A model generated the notes under the pieces. It was given only the letters and a program-made list of their open reading frames with translations, was not told the DNA's origin and did not search any database. Shown here in pieces: positions 16,784 to 25,596 of a stretch of DNA of 64,000 nucleotides. The stretch is taken from the NCBI GenBank assembly GCA_963761985.1, contig CAVXIT010000004.1, positions 62,001-126,000 of the forward strand, in the 5' to 3' direction. Both the position numbers and the translations under genes were made by a program. Position 1 is the stretch's first letter. Each line of letters opens with the position of its first letter. The stretch is from JACCTH01 sp963761985. Its GTDB lineage: Bacteria > Actinomycetota > Acidimicrobiia > Spongiisociales > ZC4RG35.

Positions 16784-16842
16784 CAGACATCAGATATCAG
16801 ATTCGGGTCTGAAGTCTGACGTCTGATGTCTGACGTCTTCGC
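16776..16842. repeat. GTCTGATG-type tandem and inverted repeat
   Basis: Intergenic array between divergent ilvE and hom. The left half reads AGACATC-AGACATC-AGATATC-AGA and the right half GTCTGAA-GTCTGAC-GTCTGATG-TCTGAC-GTCT. The two halves are inverted copies of the same 7-8-base unit and could form a long hairpin. The ilvE ATG is within it. No known family is recognised. Confidence 0.75.
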
Positions 16843-16860
16843 TCGAATACCATTCGGACC

Positions 16861-18135
16861 ATGCCAGTAGGAATAGGAATTCTGGGTGGTGGGATCGTCG
16901 GTGGGTCGTTGGCTCGCCGTCTCCTCGACGATCGGTCGGCCATTGCCGCTCGCACCGGGCTCGACCTGGAGCTGATCCAGGTTGCAGTGCGCGATCAGGG
17001 TCGCATTCGCAGCTTTCCCCCTTCATATGCCACGTCAAATCTCGAGGGCGTCGTGGACCATCCTGATGTCGCCCTGGTAGTCGAGCTGATGGGTGGACTC
17101 GAGCCCGCCGGGAGCCTGGTGAGAAGGGCGCTCGAGCTCGGCAAACCCGTAGTGACCGCCAACAAAGAACTGCTCGCGGCCCGCGGTCCGGAGCTTTTCG
17201 ATGTGGCCGCCGCCAAGGGGGTCTCGCTTCTTTTTGAAGCTGCGGTCGGTGGTGGGATCCCACTAATCCGCCCCCTGACCGAGTCGCTGGCGGGAGAAAA
17301 GCTGTCTCGCGTTCTTGGCATCGTCAACGGCACTACTAACTACATCCTTTCGGCCATGGACCTCGAGGGCCAGCCCTATTCAGACGCCCTCAAGGCCGCC
17401 CAGGACCTGGGATTTGCCGAGGCCGACCCCACCGCCGATGTCGGCGGACATGACGCGGCCGCCAAGGCGGCCATCCTCGCCGGTCTCGCCTTCGGCACCT
17501 GGGTGCCCGGCGAAGCCGTCTATCGCGAGGGAATCGACGGTCTCGACGTGGCGGATCTAATCGCTGCCCGCCAGCTCGGGTATGTCGTCAAGCTCCTGGC
17601 CACCGCCGAACAGCGGTCCGGCGGAATCTCGGTGCGGGTCCATCCAGCACTTGTCCCGACCGAACACCCGCTGGCCTCCATCCGCGGCGCAACCAACGCC
17701 GTCTTTATCGAGGGACCCGCCATTGGCCAACTGCTTTTCTCCGGACCCGGCGCCGGCGGCGAGCCGACTGCCACCGCCGTCCTTGGCGACGTCATCGACG
17801 CCGCCCGCGAGCTCCTCGCCGGAGTGGAGGTCACGCCGAGGCTCATCATCGCTTCCGGCGCGATCGTCGACATGGCCGAGGTCGACACCTCTTATTACCT
17901 GCGAATGGAGGTGGCCGACAGCCCGGGAGTGCTGGCTGCGATCGCGTCAGCTTTCGGCGAAAGCGGCGTCTCGATCGCCTCGGTGCGACAAGACGGGAGA
18001 GGCGATGACGCAACTCTGATCATGGTCACCCACACCGCCACGGAGAGCGCCCATCGCCGGGCATTCGATCGACTGCACCGGCTCGAGGCTGTCAAACAAT
18101 TGGCAGCCACCATCCGGGTCCTCCACAACAACTGA
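16861..18135 (+). CDS. hom: homoserine dehydrogenase
   Basis: A 424-residue NAD(P)-dependent enzyme reducing aspartate semialdehyde to homoserine, the branch to Thr and Met. It has an N-terminal Rossmann loop (GILGGGIVGGSLARRL), the catalytic region VLGIVNGTTNYILSAM, the metal/substrate segment FAEADPTADVGGHDAAAK, and a C-terminal ACT domain (~350-424: LRMEVADSPGVLAAIASAF) for allosteric control, typically by threonine. Stop and thrC start share a base (TGATG), so the two are coupled. No thrB or lysC is in this window. Confidence 0.97.
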   Translation: MPVGIGILGGGIVGGSLARRLLDDRSAIAARTGLDLELIQVAVRDQGRIRSFPPSYATSNLEGVVDHPDVALVVELMGGLEPAGSLVRRALELGKPVVTANKELLAARGPELFDVAAAKGVSLLFEAAVGGGIPLIRPLTESLAGEKLSRVLGIVNGTTNYILSAMDLEGQPYSDALKAAQDLGFAEADPTADVGGHDAAAKAAILAGLAFGTWVPGEAVYREGIDGLDVADLIAARQLGYVVKLLATAEQRSGGISVRVHPALVPTEHPLASIRGATNAVFIEGPAIGQLLFSGPGAGGEPTATAVLGDVIDAARELLAGVEVTPRLIIASGAIVDMAEVDTSYYLRMEVADSPGVLAAIASAFGESGVSIASVRQDGRGDDATLIMVTHTATESAHRRAFDRLHRLEAVKQLAATIRVLHNN

Positions 18136-19481
18136 TGCGCTATCGCTCAACCCGGGGTGACGGCGGTCGCCCGCCGTTTGCGTCGGTTCTCCTCGACGGC
18201 CTGGCCCCCGATCGCGGGCTCTTCGTTCCCGAGACTTGGCCACAGCTGCAGGCGAGCGGTACCTACCAGAAAACGGTGGCGGCGACCTTGCGACCGTTCG
18301 TGAACCCAGATCCACTCGAAGCGGATCTCGAGGATCTGGCTGAAGCCGCGTACGCGCATTTCCGACATCCCGAGATCGCGCCACTGCGTGATATGGGCAG
18401 CGATCGCTATCTCATGGAGCTCTTTTGGGGACCGACCCTCGCCTTCAAGGATCACGCCCTCCAGATGCTCGGACAACTCTTCGATCAGGTGCTGGCTCGA
18501 CAAGACCGCAAGATCACGGTTCTAGGAGCCACGTCGGGCGACACCGGCTCAGCGGCCATCGCCGCCTGCTCCGGGCGGCAGAACATCGATGTCGTCATCC
18601 TCTACCCGGAGGGTCGGATTACAGAGTTTCAGCGCCGCCAGATGACAACCGTCCCCGACGAGAACGTAAGAGCGGTGGCTGTGGCGGGATCATTCGACGA
18701 CTGCCAGGACCTGGTCAAGCAGGCATTTGCCGATCCGGACCTGACCGTGGACTTGGTAGCGGTGAATTCGATCAATTTCGCCCGGGTCGCGGCTCAGGCC
18801 GCCTATTACTTATGGGGAGCGGCGCAATTGGACGGCGGTGAGGTCGATTTTGCGGTCCCGACTGGCAACTTCGGCAACGTCTTCTCGGGATGGGTCGCTC
18901 GCCAAGGCGGGGCGAACATCGGTCGGCTGATCATCGCCAACAACCAGAACCATGGCTTGTTCGACCTGGTCGAAAACGGGGTGCTCACCTTGACCGAGGT
19001 CGACCGAACTCTCGCTCCGTCGATGGACGTAGGAATTCCGTCCAACCTGGAGCGTTATCTGTTCGAGGTCGTCGAGCGGGATGCGGAAATAGTTCGAGCC
19101 TGGCAGGATCAGCTGCGATCGGGGAGAGAGATCAAGCTCGATCCCGATCAACACCAGAAGCTAAGAGCCGACTTCGTTGCCACCTGGTCCGACGACTCAG
19201 AAGTCAACGAGACCATCAAACACGTCTACGAGGAGCACGGCGTCCTGATCGATCCGCACACAGCCGTCGGCTGGGAAGCCGGCAGCCGGCACAAGCGTGA
19301 TGGCATTCCGATGATCAATCTCGCCACGGCCGACCCGGTCAAATTCAGTCCGGCGGTGCTTGCCGCCACTGGAGTCGGCCCACCGATTCCGAAGGGGTTC
19401 GAGACCTTGCTCAAAGCCACTGAAAGAACCACTCAAATCGATAACGAGTACAGGTCGCTCGCCTCACTTTTGATCGCGTAA
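18135..19481 (+). CDS. thrC: threonine synthase
   Basis: A PLP enzyme converting O-phosphohomoserine to threonine. The 448-residue protein belongs to the longer E. coli-like threonine synthase group: N-terminus MRYRSTRGD ... FASVLLDGLAPDRGLFVP, PLP lysine in GPTLAFKDHALQ, phosphate-binding ATSGDTGSAA, and AVPTGNFGNVFSG. Overlaps hom by one base, forming the usual hom-thrC pair. Confidence 0.96.
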   Translation: MRYRSTRGDGGRPPFASVLLDGLAPDRGLFVPETWPQLQASGTYQKTVAATLRPFVNPDPLEADLEDLAEAAYAHFRHPEIAPLRDMGSDRYLMELFWGPTLAFKDHALQMLGQLFDQVLARQDRKITVLGATSGDTGSAAIAACSGRQNIDVVILYPEGRITEFQRRQMTTVPDENVRAVAVAGSFDDCQDLVKQAFADPDLTVDLVAVNSINFARVAAQAAYYLWGAAQLDGGEVDFAVPTGNFGNVFSGWVARQGGANIGRLIIANNQNHGLFDLVENGVLTLTEVDRTLAPSMDVGIPSNLERYLFEVVERDAEIVRAWQDQLRSGREIKLDPDQHQKLRADFVATWSDDSEVNETIKHVYEEHGVLIDPHTAVGWEAGSRHKRDGIPMINLATADPVKFSPAVLAATGVGPPIPKGFETLLKATERTTQIDNEYRSLASLLIA

Positions 19482-19482
19482 C

Positions 19483-19510
19483 TTGGTTGCCGGTCGCGGT
19501 CTGCTACTAT
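19483..19510 (+). promoter_or_regulatory. predicted promoter of rho with long leader
   Basis: TTGGTT (19483-19488) and TACTAT (19505-19510) are separated by 16 bases, immediately after the thrC stop. That would leave a leader of ~130 bases before rho. The leader contains a CCCGC ... GCGGG inverted pair (about 19522-19541). Such leaders often carry rho autoregulation. The boxes are weak matches, so this is tentative. Confidence 0.35.
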
Positions 19511-19643
19511 TCCACTTACCGCCCGCCTTCCGAGTGCGGGTTGCCATTGGTCCCGATTCCCCCATTCCGGCCCTGCCGATGAACGATGAACCCTGTGGGT
19601 CGTGCAGTAGAGGAATCGTGACTTCCCTCGACAAGAGCGAGAA

Positions 19644-21203
19644 ATGAGCACACGAACGCAACTGCAAAGCAAGTCGATAAACGAATTGCGCGAGATCGCG
19701 GAAGCAGTCGGCGTCGAAGCCGACGGACTGCAGAAATCCAAGCTGATCAGCGCCCTAATGGCTGCTGGAGGCATCGTTGATGACGAGGGAGAGACCTCAA
19801 ACATCGATCTTCCGGCCGCGCGCGTCCGGTCCGACAACGGAGACAATTCGACGGAAACCGATTCCGACGACGTCGCCGAAGCCGTGATCGAAGCAACCGG
19901 GATCGAGATCGACAACGACGGGGAGTCGTCGGATTCCTTCGATCGGGATGACTTCCGCGGCAATCGCCGACGCCGCCGCCGGCGCGGGGGCCAGGGTGGT
20001 CCCGGCGGCCAGAGTGGTGGGCAAGGCGGTCAGCGGGAGCCCCGGGAATATCAATCGAGCTACGAGCAGATTCCCGAAGGCGACCTCGAGGTCCGGGAGG
20101 GCTACCTCGACATTCTCCCCGAGGGCTACGGATTTTTGCGGGTCAACGGCTACTTGCCAGGTGACCGCGATGTCTACGTCTCGGCCGGGCAGGTGCGCAA
20201 ATTCGGTCTCCGCAAGGCCGACCTGGTGGCGGGTCCGATTCGTCCCGCCCGCGCCCAGGAGAAGTTTCCGGCTCTCATCCGGATCGATACCGTCAACGGG
20301 GTCTCGAGCGAGGAAGCGACCCGACGTCCCCGGTTCGAGCAGCTCACGCCGCTCTTTCCCGACGAGCGTCTCAAACTCGAGGTGGACGGCAGGGCGAATG
20401 GGGTTTTGACCCGCATTCTCGACCTGATTGCTCCGATCGGGAAAGGTCAGCGCGGTCTGATCGTCTCACCTCCGAAGGCTGGCAAGACCACCGTTCTCCA
20501 GGAGATCGCCCAGGCCATAACGGTCAACAATCCCGAGTGCTACCTGATGGTCGTCCTCGTCGACGAAAGACCAGAAGAGGTGACCGACATGCAGCGTTCG
20601 GTCAAAGGCGAGGTCATCTATTCGACTTTCGACCGCCCGGCTGAGGAGTCCATCCAGGTGTCGGAACTCGCGATCGAGCGCGCCAAGCGCCTAGTGGAGC
20701 AGGGCGCCGATGTGGTGATCCTGCTCGACTCGATCACCCGCCTGGCTCGAGCCCACAACCTGGCCACTCCGGCCTCGGGACGAATCCTGTCGGGTGGGGT
20801 CGATTCGACCGCCCTCTACCCGCCCAAGCGCTTCTTTGGCGCGGCACGCAACATCGAAGAGGGTGGCTCATTGACCATTCTTGGCACTGCCCTGGTGGAA
20901 ACCGGCTCCAAGATGGACGAGGTCATCTTCGAGGAGTTCAAGGGGACGGGCAACATGGAAGTAAGGCTCGACCGCAAGCTGGCCGACAAGCGCATCTATC
21001 CGGCTATAGATATCGAGGCTTCGGGTACCCGCAAAGAGGAGTTGCTCTTCGACCGCAAGGAGCTCGCTCAGGTATGGAAACTTCGTCGAGTTTTGCTGGC
21101 GCTGGAATCAGGAGCCGCCCTCGAGTTGTTGATTGATCGGCTGAAGACGTCGAAGTCCAACGAAGAGTTCTTGTCAGAAGTCGCCAAGTCGTCGGGTAAC
21201 TAA
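19644..21203 (+). CDS. rho: transcription termination factor Rho
   Basis: A hexameric RNA-dependent ATPase, 519 residues. It has the N-terminal Rho_N helix domain (about 8-42, SINELREIAEAVGVEADGLQ), an acidic then Arg/Gly-rich insertion (NRRRRRRRGGQGG, ~105-135) typical of high-GC actinobacterial Rho, the cold-shock RNA-binding domain (EGYLDILPEGYGFLR), and the ATPase with P-loop SPPKAGKTT, VLVDERPEEVTDM and DSITRLARAHN. Between thrC and rpmE in the common actinobacterial order thrC-rho-rpmE-prfA-prmC. Confidence 0.98.
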   Translation: MSTRTQLQSKSINELREIAEAVGVEADGLQKSKLISALMAAGGIVDDEGETSNIDLPAARVRSDNGDNSTETDSDDVAEAVIEATGIEIDNDGESSDSFDRDDFRGNRRRRRRRGGQGGPGGQSGGQGGQREPREYQSSYEQIPEGDLEVREGYLDILPEGYGFLRVNGYLPGDRDVYVSAGQVRKFGLRKADLVAGPIRPARAQEKFPALIRIDTVNGVSSEEATRRPRFEQLTPLFPDERLKLEVDGRANGVLTRILDLIAPIGKGQRGLIVSPPKAGKTTVLQEIAQAITVNNPECYLMVVLVDERPEEVTDMQRSVKGEVIYSTFDRPAEESIQVSELAIERAKRLVEQGADVVILLDSITRLARAHNLATPASGRILSGGVDSTALYPPKRFFGAARNIEEGGSLTILGTALVETGSKMDEVIFEEFKGTGNMEVRLDRKLADKRIYPAIDIEASGTRKEELLFDRKELAQVWKLRRVLLALESGAALELLIDRLKTSKSNEEFLSEVAKSSGN

Positions 21204-21231
21204 CCGAACGCTCAACGCGCAAAGAGGAGTC

Positions 21232-21480
21232 ATGAGAGCAGACATTCACCCCACCTACGAAGAGACCACCGTGCTGTGCTCGTGCGGCAACCGCTTCGTG
21301 ACGCGGTCCACCAAGCCGGGTGAACTGCACGTCGAGCTTTGCAACGATTGCCATCCGTTCTTCACCGGTCGCCAGAAGCTGGTCGACTCGGGCGGGAGAG
21401 TGGAGAAGTTCCAGAAGCGATATGCGGCCGGCAGCTACGGTTCGAAGAAGAAGAAGGGCGAAGCCGCTCCCACCGAATAG
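21232..21480 (+). CDS. rpmE: 50S ribosomal protein L31 (zinc-binding type)
   Basis: An 82-residue L31. Four zinc-ligand positions are present as CSCG ... CNDCHPF, so this is the C+ paralogue that holds zinc. The N-terminal RADIHPTYEETTV and VEKFQKRYA are characteristic. A Lys-rich tail (KKKKGE) extends the protein slightly. AAAGAGGAG precedes ATG 21232. Confidence 0.97.
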   Translation: MRADIHPTYEETTVLCSCGNRFVTRSTKPGELHVELCNDCHPFFTGRQKLVDSGGRVEKFQKRYAAGSYGSKKKKGEAAPTE

Positions 21481-21491
21481 TCAGCCATCAC

Positions 21492-22439
21492 ATGAGCACC
21501 GAGCATTTACAGGGCCAGCCCGCAGCGATGTCGGTTGGCGGGCAGGCAGTGATGGAAGGCGTGATGATGCGGGCGCCCAACGCCTGGGCCGTGGCGGTGC
21601 GACGTCCCGACGGTGTTATCGAAGCCATCCGGAATGACCTCCCTCGTCTTTCGGCGCGTTCGCGCTGGGCCAGGGTGCCGTTCGTCCGGGGCATCCTCGT
21701 GCTGGGAGAGTCACTGACGCTGGGTTTTCGCGCTCTCTCCTGGTCGGCACAAAAGGCAACGGGCGAAGAGGAACAGGAACTGAGCCGGGGTCAGATCGCC
21801 GCTTCCATGGTGGTGGCCCTGGTCTTCTTCGCCGCTCTCTTCATCGTGGCGCCGGCAGCGGCTGCTCGCTTCCTCACCGATGACCGCTCGTTTCTCTACG
21901 CCGCCCTCGAAGGGGTAGTGCAGCTCGGGATCTTCCTCACCTACCTGTGGCTCTTGGGCAGGTCGGCCGAACTCCGACGGATCTTCGCCTATCACGGCGC
22001 CGAGCACATGTCGATCCATGCCTACGAGGCCGGCGATCCGCTATCGGTCGACCGGGTCAGCCGCTACCGGCCCGAGCACCCCCGGTGCGGCACCTCGTTT
22101 CTTCTCCTCGTCATGTTGATCGCCATCATCCTGTTCGGCTTGCTCGGCCGTTTGTCCTGGCCGCTCCTCATCCTGAGCCGTGTCATCGGCATCCCGGTCA
22201 TCGCCGGAATCTCATACGAGCTGCTGAAAGTCTCCGGCAGACACCAGAACACGTGGTGGGGGCGATTCCTCGCCGCCCCCGGGCTCTGGCTGCAGAAGCT
22301 CACCACCCGCGTGCCCGAAGGCGACCAGATCGAAGTAGCCGTCGCCAGCCTGCTCTCCTCGCTCGAGCCCCCGCAAGTGGACGAAGTTCTCGCGCGCGGT
22401 CCGGTGCCAGAGGCGGCCCTCGCCGCACGCGTCTCCTAA
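21492..22439 (+). CDS. DUF1385 family membrane protein
   Basis: A 315-residue integral membrane protein of the DUF1385 family. Signatures: VGGQAVMEGVMMRAP near the N-terminus, RRIFAYHGAEHMSIHAYE, and YRPEHPRCGTSF. About four hydrophobic segments lie between residues ~100 and 260. Conserved His/Glu/Cys residues could bind a metal, but the function is unknown. The family is almost always found between rpmE and prfA/prmC in Firmicutes and Actinobacteria, as here. Confidence 0.92.
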   Translation: MSTEHLQGQPAAMSVGGQAVMEGVMMRAPNAWAVAVRRPDGVIEAIRNDLPRLSARSRWARVPFVRGILVLGESLTLGFRALSWSAQKATGEEEQELSRGQIAASMVVALVFFAALFIVAPAAAARFLTDDRSFLYAALEGVVQLGIFLTYLWLLGRSAELRRIFAYHGAEHMSIHAYEAGDPLSVDRVSRYRPEHPRCGTSFLLLVMLIAIILFGLLGRLSWPLLILSRVIGIPVIAGISYELLKVSGRHQNTWWGRFLAAPGLWLQKLTTRVPEGDQIEVAVASLLSSLEPPQVDEVLARGPVPEAALAARVS

Positions 22440-22442
22440 GGC

Positions 22443-23507
22443 ATGGCAGACCAACTCGATCAAGCGCTCGTCGCGCGCCTCGAACAGATGGTCGAGGCTT
22501 TGGCCCAGCTCGAGACGGAGATGGGGTCCGGAGGTGAGGATCCGTCGCGCTACGCCGACTTGGGAAAGCGACACGCGGACCTGGCACCCGTGGTCGAGCT
22601 CTATCGCCGTCTGCGCGCAGCTGAGAACGACCGCATCGATGCTGAGGGCTTGTCCGCCGCGGAGCCCGAGTTCGCCGAGATGGCGCGGGAGAAGGCCGAG
22701 GAGGTGAATCGGCTCACCTTGGAGCTGCGAGCCGAGCTCAATCCGGCCGATCCCAATGATCAGAAAGACGTGATCCTCGAGGTCAGAGCCGCCGCCGGGG
22801 GAGACGAGGCCGCGATTTGGGCCGGTGACCTGCTGCGGATGTACGAACGCTATGCCGAGCGCCACGGTTTCAGAATGGAATCGATGGACAGCTCCGAGTC
22901 AGAAGCAGGTGGCTTCTCGAAAATAACCGTGGCGGTGAAAGGCCGGGGAGCGTTCTCTCGTTTCAAGTACGAAGGAGGCGTCCACCGTGTCCAAAGGGTG
23001 CCGAAGACCGAGGCCCAGGGCCGGGTTCACACGTCGACCGCCACGGTGGCAGTGCTGCCCGAAGTCGATGAGGTGGAGGTAGATCTCGACCTCAACGACG
23101 TGCGAGTCGATGTCTACCGCTCGCAGGGTCCGGGGGGCCAGTCCGTCAACACCACCGATTCAGCCGTACGGCTCACGCACATCCCCACCGGGCTGGTTGT
23201 CACCTGCCAGGACGAGAAGAGCCAGTTGCAAAACAAGGAGAAAGCGTTTCGCATCCTGCGAGCCCGCCTCTATCAGAGCCAGCGCGAGGCGCGGGAGTCA
23301 GAGTTATCCGGCGCTCGCCGTGCCCAGGTTGGCACCGGCGAGCGTTCGGAGAAGATCCGGACCTATAACTACAAAGAGTCGCGGGTCACAGACCACAGGC
23401 TGTCGCTCACCATTCGACGGCTCGACCAGGTGCTCGAAGGAGACCTCGATGAACTAGTCGCCGCAATGGCCACGAAGGACGAAGCCGACCGCCTTACCGA
23501 GGCTTGA
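22443..23507 (+). CDS. prfA: peptide chain release factor 1
   Basis: RF1 reads UAA and UAG and triggers peptide release. The 354-residue protein has the catalytic GGQ loop (SQGPGGQSVNTTDSA), the stop-codon recognition region (PxT-type, TSTATVAVLPE), and the preceding EGGVHRVQRVPKTE. Full length. It follows the DUF1385 gene by 3 bases. Confidence 0.97.
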   Translation: MADQLDQALVARLEQMVEALAQLETEMGSGGEDPSRYADLGKRHADLAPVVELYRRLRAAENDRIDAEGLSAAEPEFAEMAREKAEEVNRLTLELRAELNPADPNDQKDVILEVRAAAGGDEAAIWAGDLLRMYERYAERHGFRMESMDSSESEAGGFSKITVAVKGRGAFSRFKYEGGVHRVQRVPKTEAQGRVHTSTATVAVLPEVDEVEVDLDLNDVRVDVYRSQGPGGQSVNTTDSAVRLTHIPTGLVVTCQDEKSQLQNKEKAFRILRARLYQSQREARESELSGARRAQVGTGERSEKIRTYNYKESRVTDHRLSLTIRRLDQVLEGDLDELVAAMATKDEADRLTEA

Positions 23508-23518
23508 CTTCCTTCTTT

Positions 23519-24172
23519 TCAGTCGGCTGAAACCGCTATTCCCGTCAATGCAGCAAGAAAAGCGGCAAAGAGGAGGAACGCCAGTAGAAGGACGACAGCC
23601 ATAGGAATCAGTACCGTCGCCCAGGCGCCGCCGTCGGTTGTGTGCTGAGTCTCTTTTACTGCTTTGACCAAGAGCCAAACCGTCCAAAAAAATCCGACGA
23701 TCGATCCGATTATCGGAATGATGCCCAGAGCCTGCGGGGCCATGGCGAATCCAGTTGCACGGAACATGTTTCCGTAACTGCCGTTGCCTCTGAAAGCCTT
23801 GGCGAGCAGCCAGAATATCCCGGCCCCGATGGCGACAGCAATGACGCCACCGATAAGGGCACCGATCCAAGTTCCAATCCGGACGGGGAAAAGATTCGCA
23901 AGCAGATTGGAGGCGGCAGCGATGATCAGCGCTTGCACCGTCGCCGAGTTATCCGCCCCGATCTCAGCGAAGACGCCGTTTTCATTCTTGAGCATCCGCT
24001 GGAGGCGGCTCATCATCGTTGATGTCCCAGTGGCCGGCACCATCGGAGGTGGGAGCGGCTGGGGTGGCAATCCTCCGAGGTCAGGCGGAGGCATCGACGT
24101 GGCAGGTGGGGGTACGTAGGGGTCGTCGGGACGCAAAGGGTCCCGGGGAGGCATCCCTCCTGGGTCAGTCAT
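23519..24172 (-). CDS. Yip1-like multi-pass membrane protein with Pro-rich N-terminus
   Basis: A 217-residue protein. The first ~50 residues are a Pro-rich cytoplasmic stretch (MTDPGGMPPRDPLRPDD...). A hydrophilic segment and then about four membrane segments (~85-215) follow, with FRATGFAMAPQALGIIPIIG resembling Yip1/YIF1-type domains. Function unknown. The N-terminus is almost identical to that of the next gene upstream, which has a different (RDD) membrane domain. The two are co-oriented and separated by 13 bases. Confidence 0.75.
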   Translation of the reverse strand: MTDPGGMPPRDPLRPDDPYVPPPATSMPPPDLGGLPPQPLPPPMVPATGTSTMMSRLQRMLKNENGVFAEIGADNSATVQALIIAAASNLLANLFPVRIGTWIGALIGGVIAVAIGAGIFWLLAKAFRGNGSYGNMFRATGFAMAPQALGIIPIIGSIVGFFWTVWLLVKAVKETQHTTDGGAWATVLIPMAVVLLLAFLLFAAFLAALTGIAVSAD

Positions 24173-24182
24173 AGTTCTCTCC
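24061..24182 (-). repeat. duplicated N-terminal cassette, copy 1
   Basis: DNA encoding the ribosome site (GAGAACT next to the ATG) and the first ~40 residues of the Yip1-like gene. It is nearly identical to 24699-24820 in front of the RDD domain. Base matches are very high around the start codon (MTDPGGMPPRDPLRPDD in both) and weaker in the Pro-rich part, consistent with duplication of a leader plus a cytoplasmic tail onto a different membrane domain. Confidence 0.65.
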
Positions 24183-24185
24183 TAG

Positions 24186-24810
24186 CTACTTGGTCTTTAC
24201 GACCCGGGTCCCCCCCGCAAATGTGTCGTGCCATCCCACGCGTGCCGGTGAATTGTTGATGGTTACTGCGATATAGATCACGGCCAGGAGCGACAGGAGC
24301 CATCCGACGACCGGGACGATATTCACGCGTACCAGGCATTGCGTTTGACCGCCTGCTCCATCGTGGGGTTTCCCCCTCCCGGGCCCTCGGTCCTGAGGCT
24401 CATGGCCATCTTGCCAACGGTTTGACCCCGGCTCGATTCCATCAATGCGAAATAGGCGATGGAGATGGCCGCGCCGATCAGGGTGTAGATGAACAACCTT
24501 CCGCTGAATCCGCCAAACCCGATCGCATACGGATTGGCGAATCCGCCGGCCCCACCGATCCGAGAATGATGGCGCCGATGATCCCGTTGATGACCCCGAG
24601 AATGATGCCGTCGATGATCCTGGCGACGAACCTGGTTCCGAGGTCTGCCGGTGCTCCCGCTCCTGAAGCCTGAACGGGCGGGGGCGGGATCGGCTGGGGA
24701 GGCGGCATCGCCCCCAGGTCAGGCGGTGGCATCGCCGGCGCCGGCGGGGGGACATTGGGGTCGTCGGGACGCAACGGGTCCCGCGGAGGCATCCCTCCTG
24801 GGTCGGTCAT
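24186..24810 (-). pseudogene. RDD-family membrane protein, interrupted by two one-base deletions
   Basis: The reading frame from ATG 24810 begins MTDPGGMPPRDPLRPDD, then enters an RDD domain (GTRFVARIIDGIILGVING). It breaks near 24553, where one base appears to be missing from a C run; restoring it gives VGAGGFANPYAIGFGGFSG and RLFIYTLIGAAISIAYFAL. A second missing base near 24325 is needed to read NAWYALNIVPVVGWLLSL instead of a stop after NAWYA; the end is VGWHDTFAGGTRVVKTK. With both bases restored the gene has exactly 209 codons. Either it is a recent pseudogene or both are sequencing errors. RDD proteins are transmembrane proteins of mixed or unknown function. Confidence 0.75.
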
Positions 24811-24820
24811 AGTTCTCTCC
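24699..24820 (-). repeat. duplicated N-terminal cassette, copy 2
   Basis: Second copy of the leader and N-terminal cassette, here attached to the RDD domain. The stretch around the start (24780-24818) differs from copy 1 by only a few bases. See copy 1 at 24061-24182. Confidence 0.65.
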
Positions 24821-24897
24821 TCGTGGCGATAGCGTTCGGACGTTAACGATCCAAAGCCCCCGACCACGAGCAATGTGCCAATGAAATCCCAGAGCCG

Positions 24898-25596
24898 ATG
24901 AATTTGGAACTTCCAGACCACGAAGTGCGCCGATTGCGTGGCGTGGCGGCGAATCAGGAGCATTTCGACGCTTTGGTCGATGCCCGACAGGCGGGCCAGC
25001 CCCTCCAATATCTCGAGGGCCGCGTCCAGTTCGGACCGGTAGAAGTGGCGGTCGATGCTCGGGTGCTGATCCCTCGACCGGAAACCGAGTACATGTTCGA
25101 ACTGGCCGCGAAGGCTGCCGTTGGGCCCCGGGTGATCGTTGACCTGTGCACGGGATCGGGTGCTCTTGCTCTCGCCCTAAAACAGGTCTTCCCTGCCGCC
25201 CGGGTGATCGGCACCGACAAATCCGAGGCCGCACTATCCGTGGCCCGGTCGAACGGAACCGGAGTCGAATGGCTGGAGGGCGATCTGTTTGCGGCGCTGC
25301 CTGAGGACTTGCAGGGCGAGATCGACTTACTTGTCGCCAACCCACCCTATGTGTCAGCAGGGGAGTGGGAGGCGTTGCCGACCGACGTACAGCACGAGCC
25401 GGTCGAGGCGTTGGTGGCGGGTCCGAAGGGAACCGAGATCGTCGAGAGAATTCTGACCGAACTCGAGGTTTGGATGTCGCCGGGTGGTCAAGCCTGGGTG
25501 GAAATCGGCGAGAGCCAGGGATCGTTGGGGGAGAGGTTCGGGGTAGAGGTGGTCAAGGACCAATACGGGGTCAACCGGTTTCTCCGATGGACCTAG
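24898..25596 (+). CDS. prmC: peptide chain release factor N5-glutamine methyltransferase
   Basis: PrmC methylates the Gln of the GGQ motif in release factors, here the product of nearby prfA. The 232-residue protein has the SAM-binding VIVDLCTGSGALALAL, the active-site NPPY (LLVANPPYVSAGEWE), and LIPRPETEYMFELA. The N-terminal helical substrate domain is shorter (about 58 residues before IPRPE) than the roughly 85 in E. coli, and a stop codon upstream rules out a longer start. Its end overlaps tsaC by 10 bases. Confidence 0.92.
   Translation: MNLELPDHEVRRLRGVAANQEHFDALVDARQAGQPLQYLEGRVQFGPVEVAVDARVLIPRPETEYMFELAAKAAVGPRVIVDLCTGSGALALALKQVFPAARVIGTDKSEAALSVARSNGTGVEWLEGDLFAALPEDLQGEIDLLVANPPYVSAGEWEALPTDVQHEPVEALVAGPKGTEIVERILTELEVWMSPGGQAWVEIGESQGSLGERFGVEVVKDQYGVNRFLRWT

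Noticed and set aside
16776..16842. CRISPR array
   Set aside because: Units are only 7-8 bases, contiguous and inverted in two halves; there are no spacers and no cas genes nearby.
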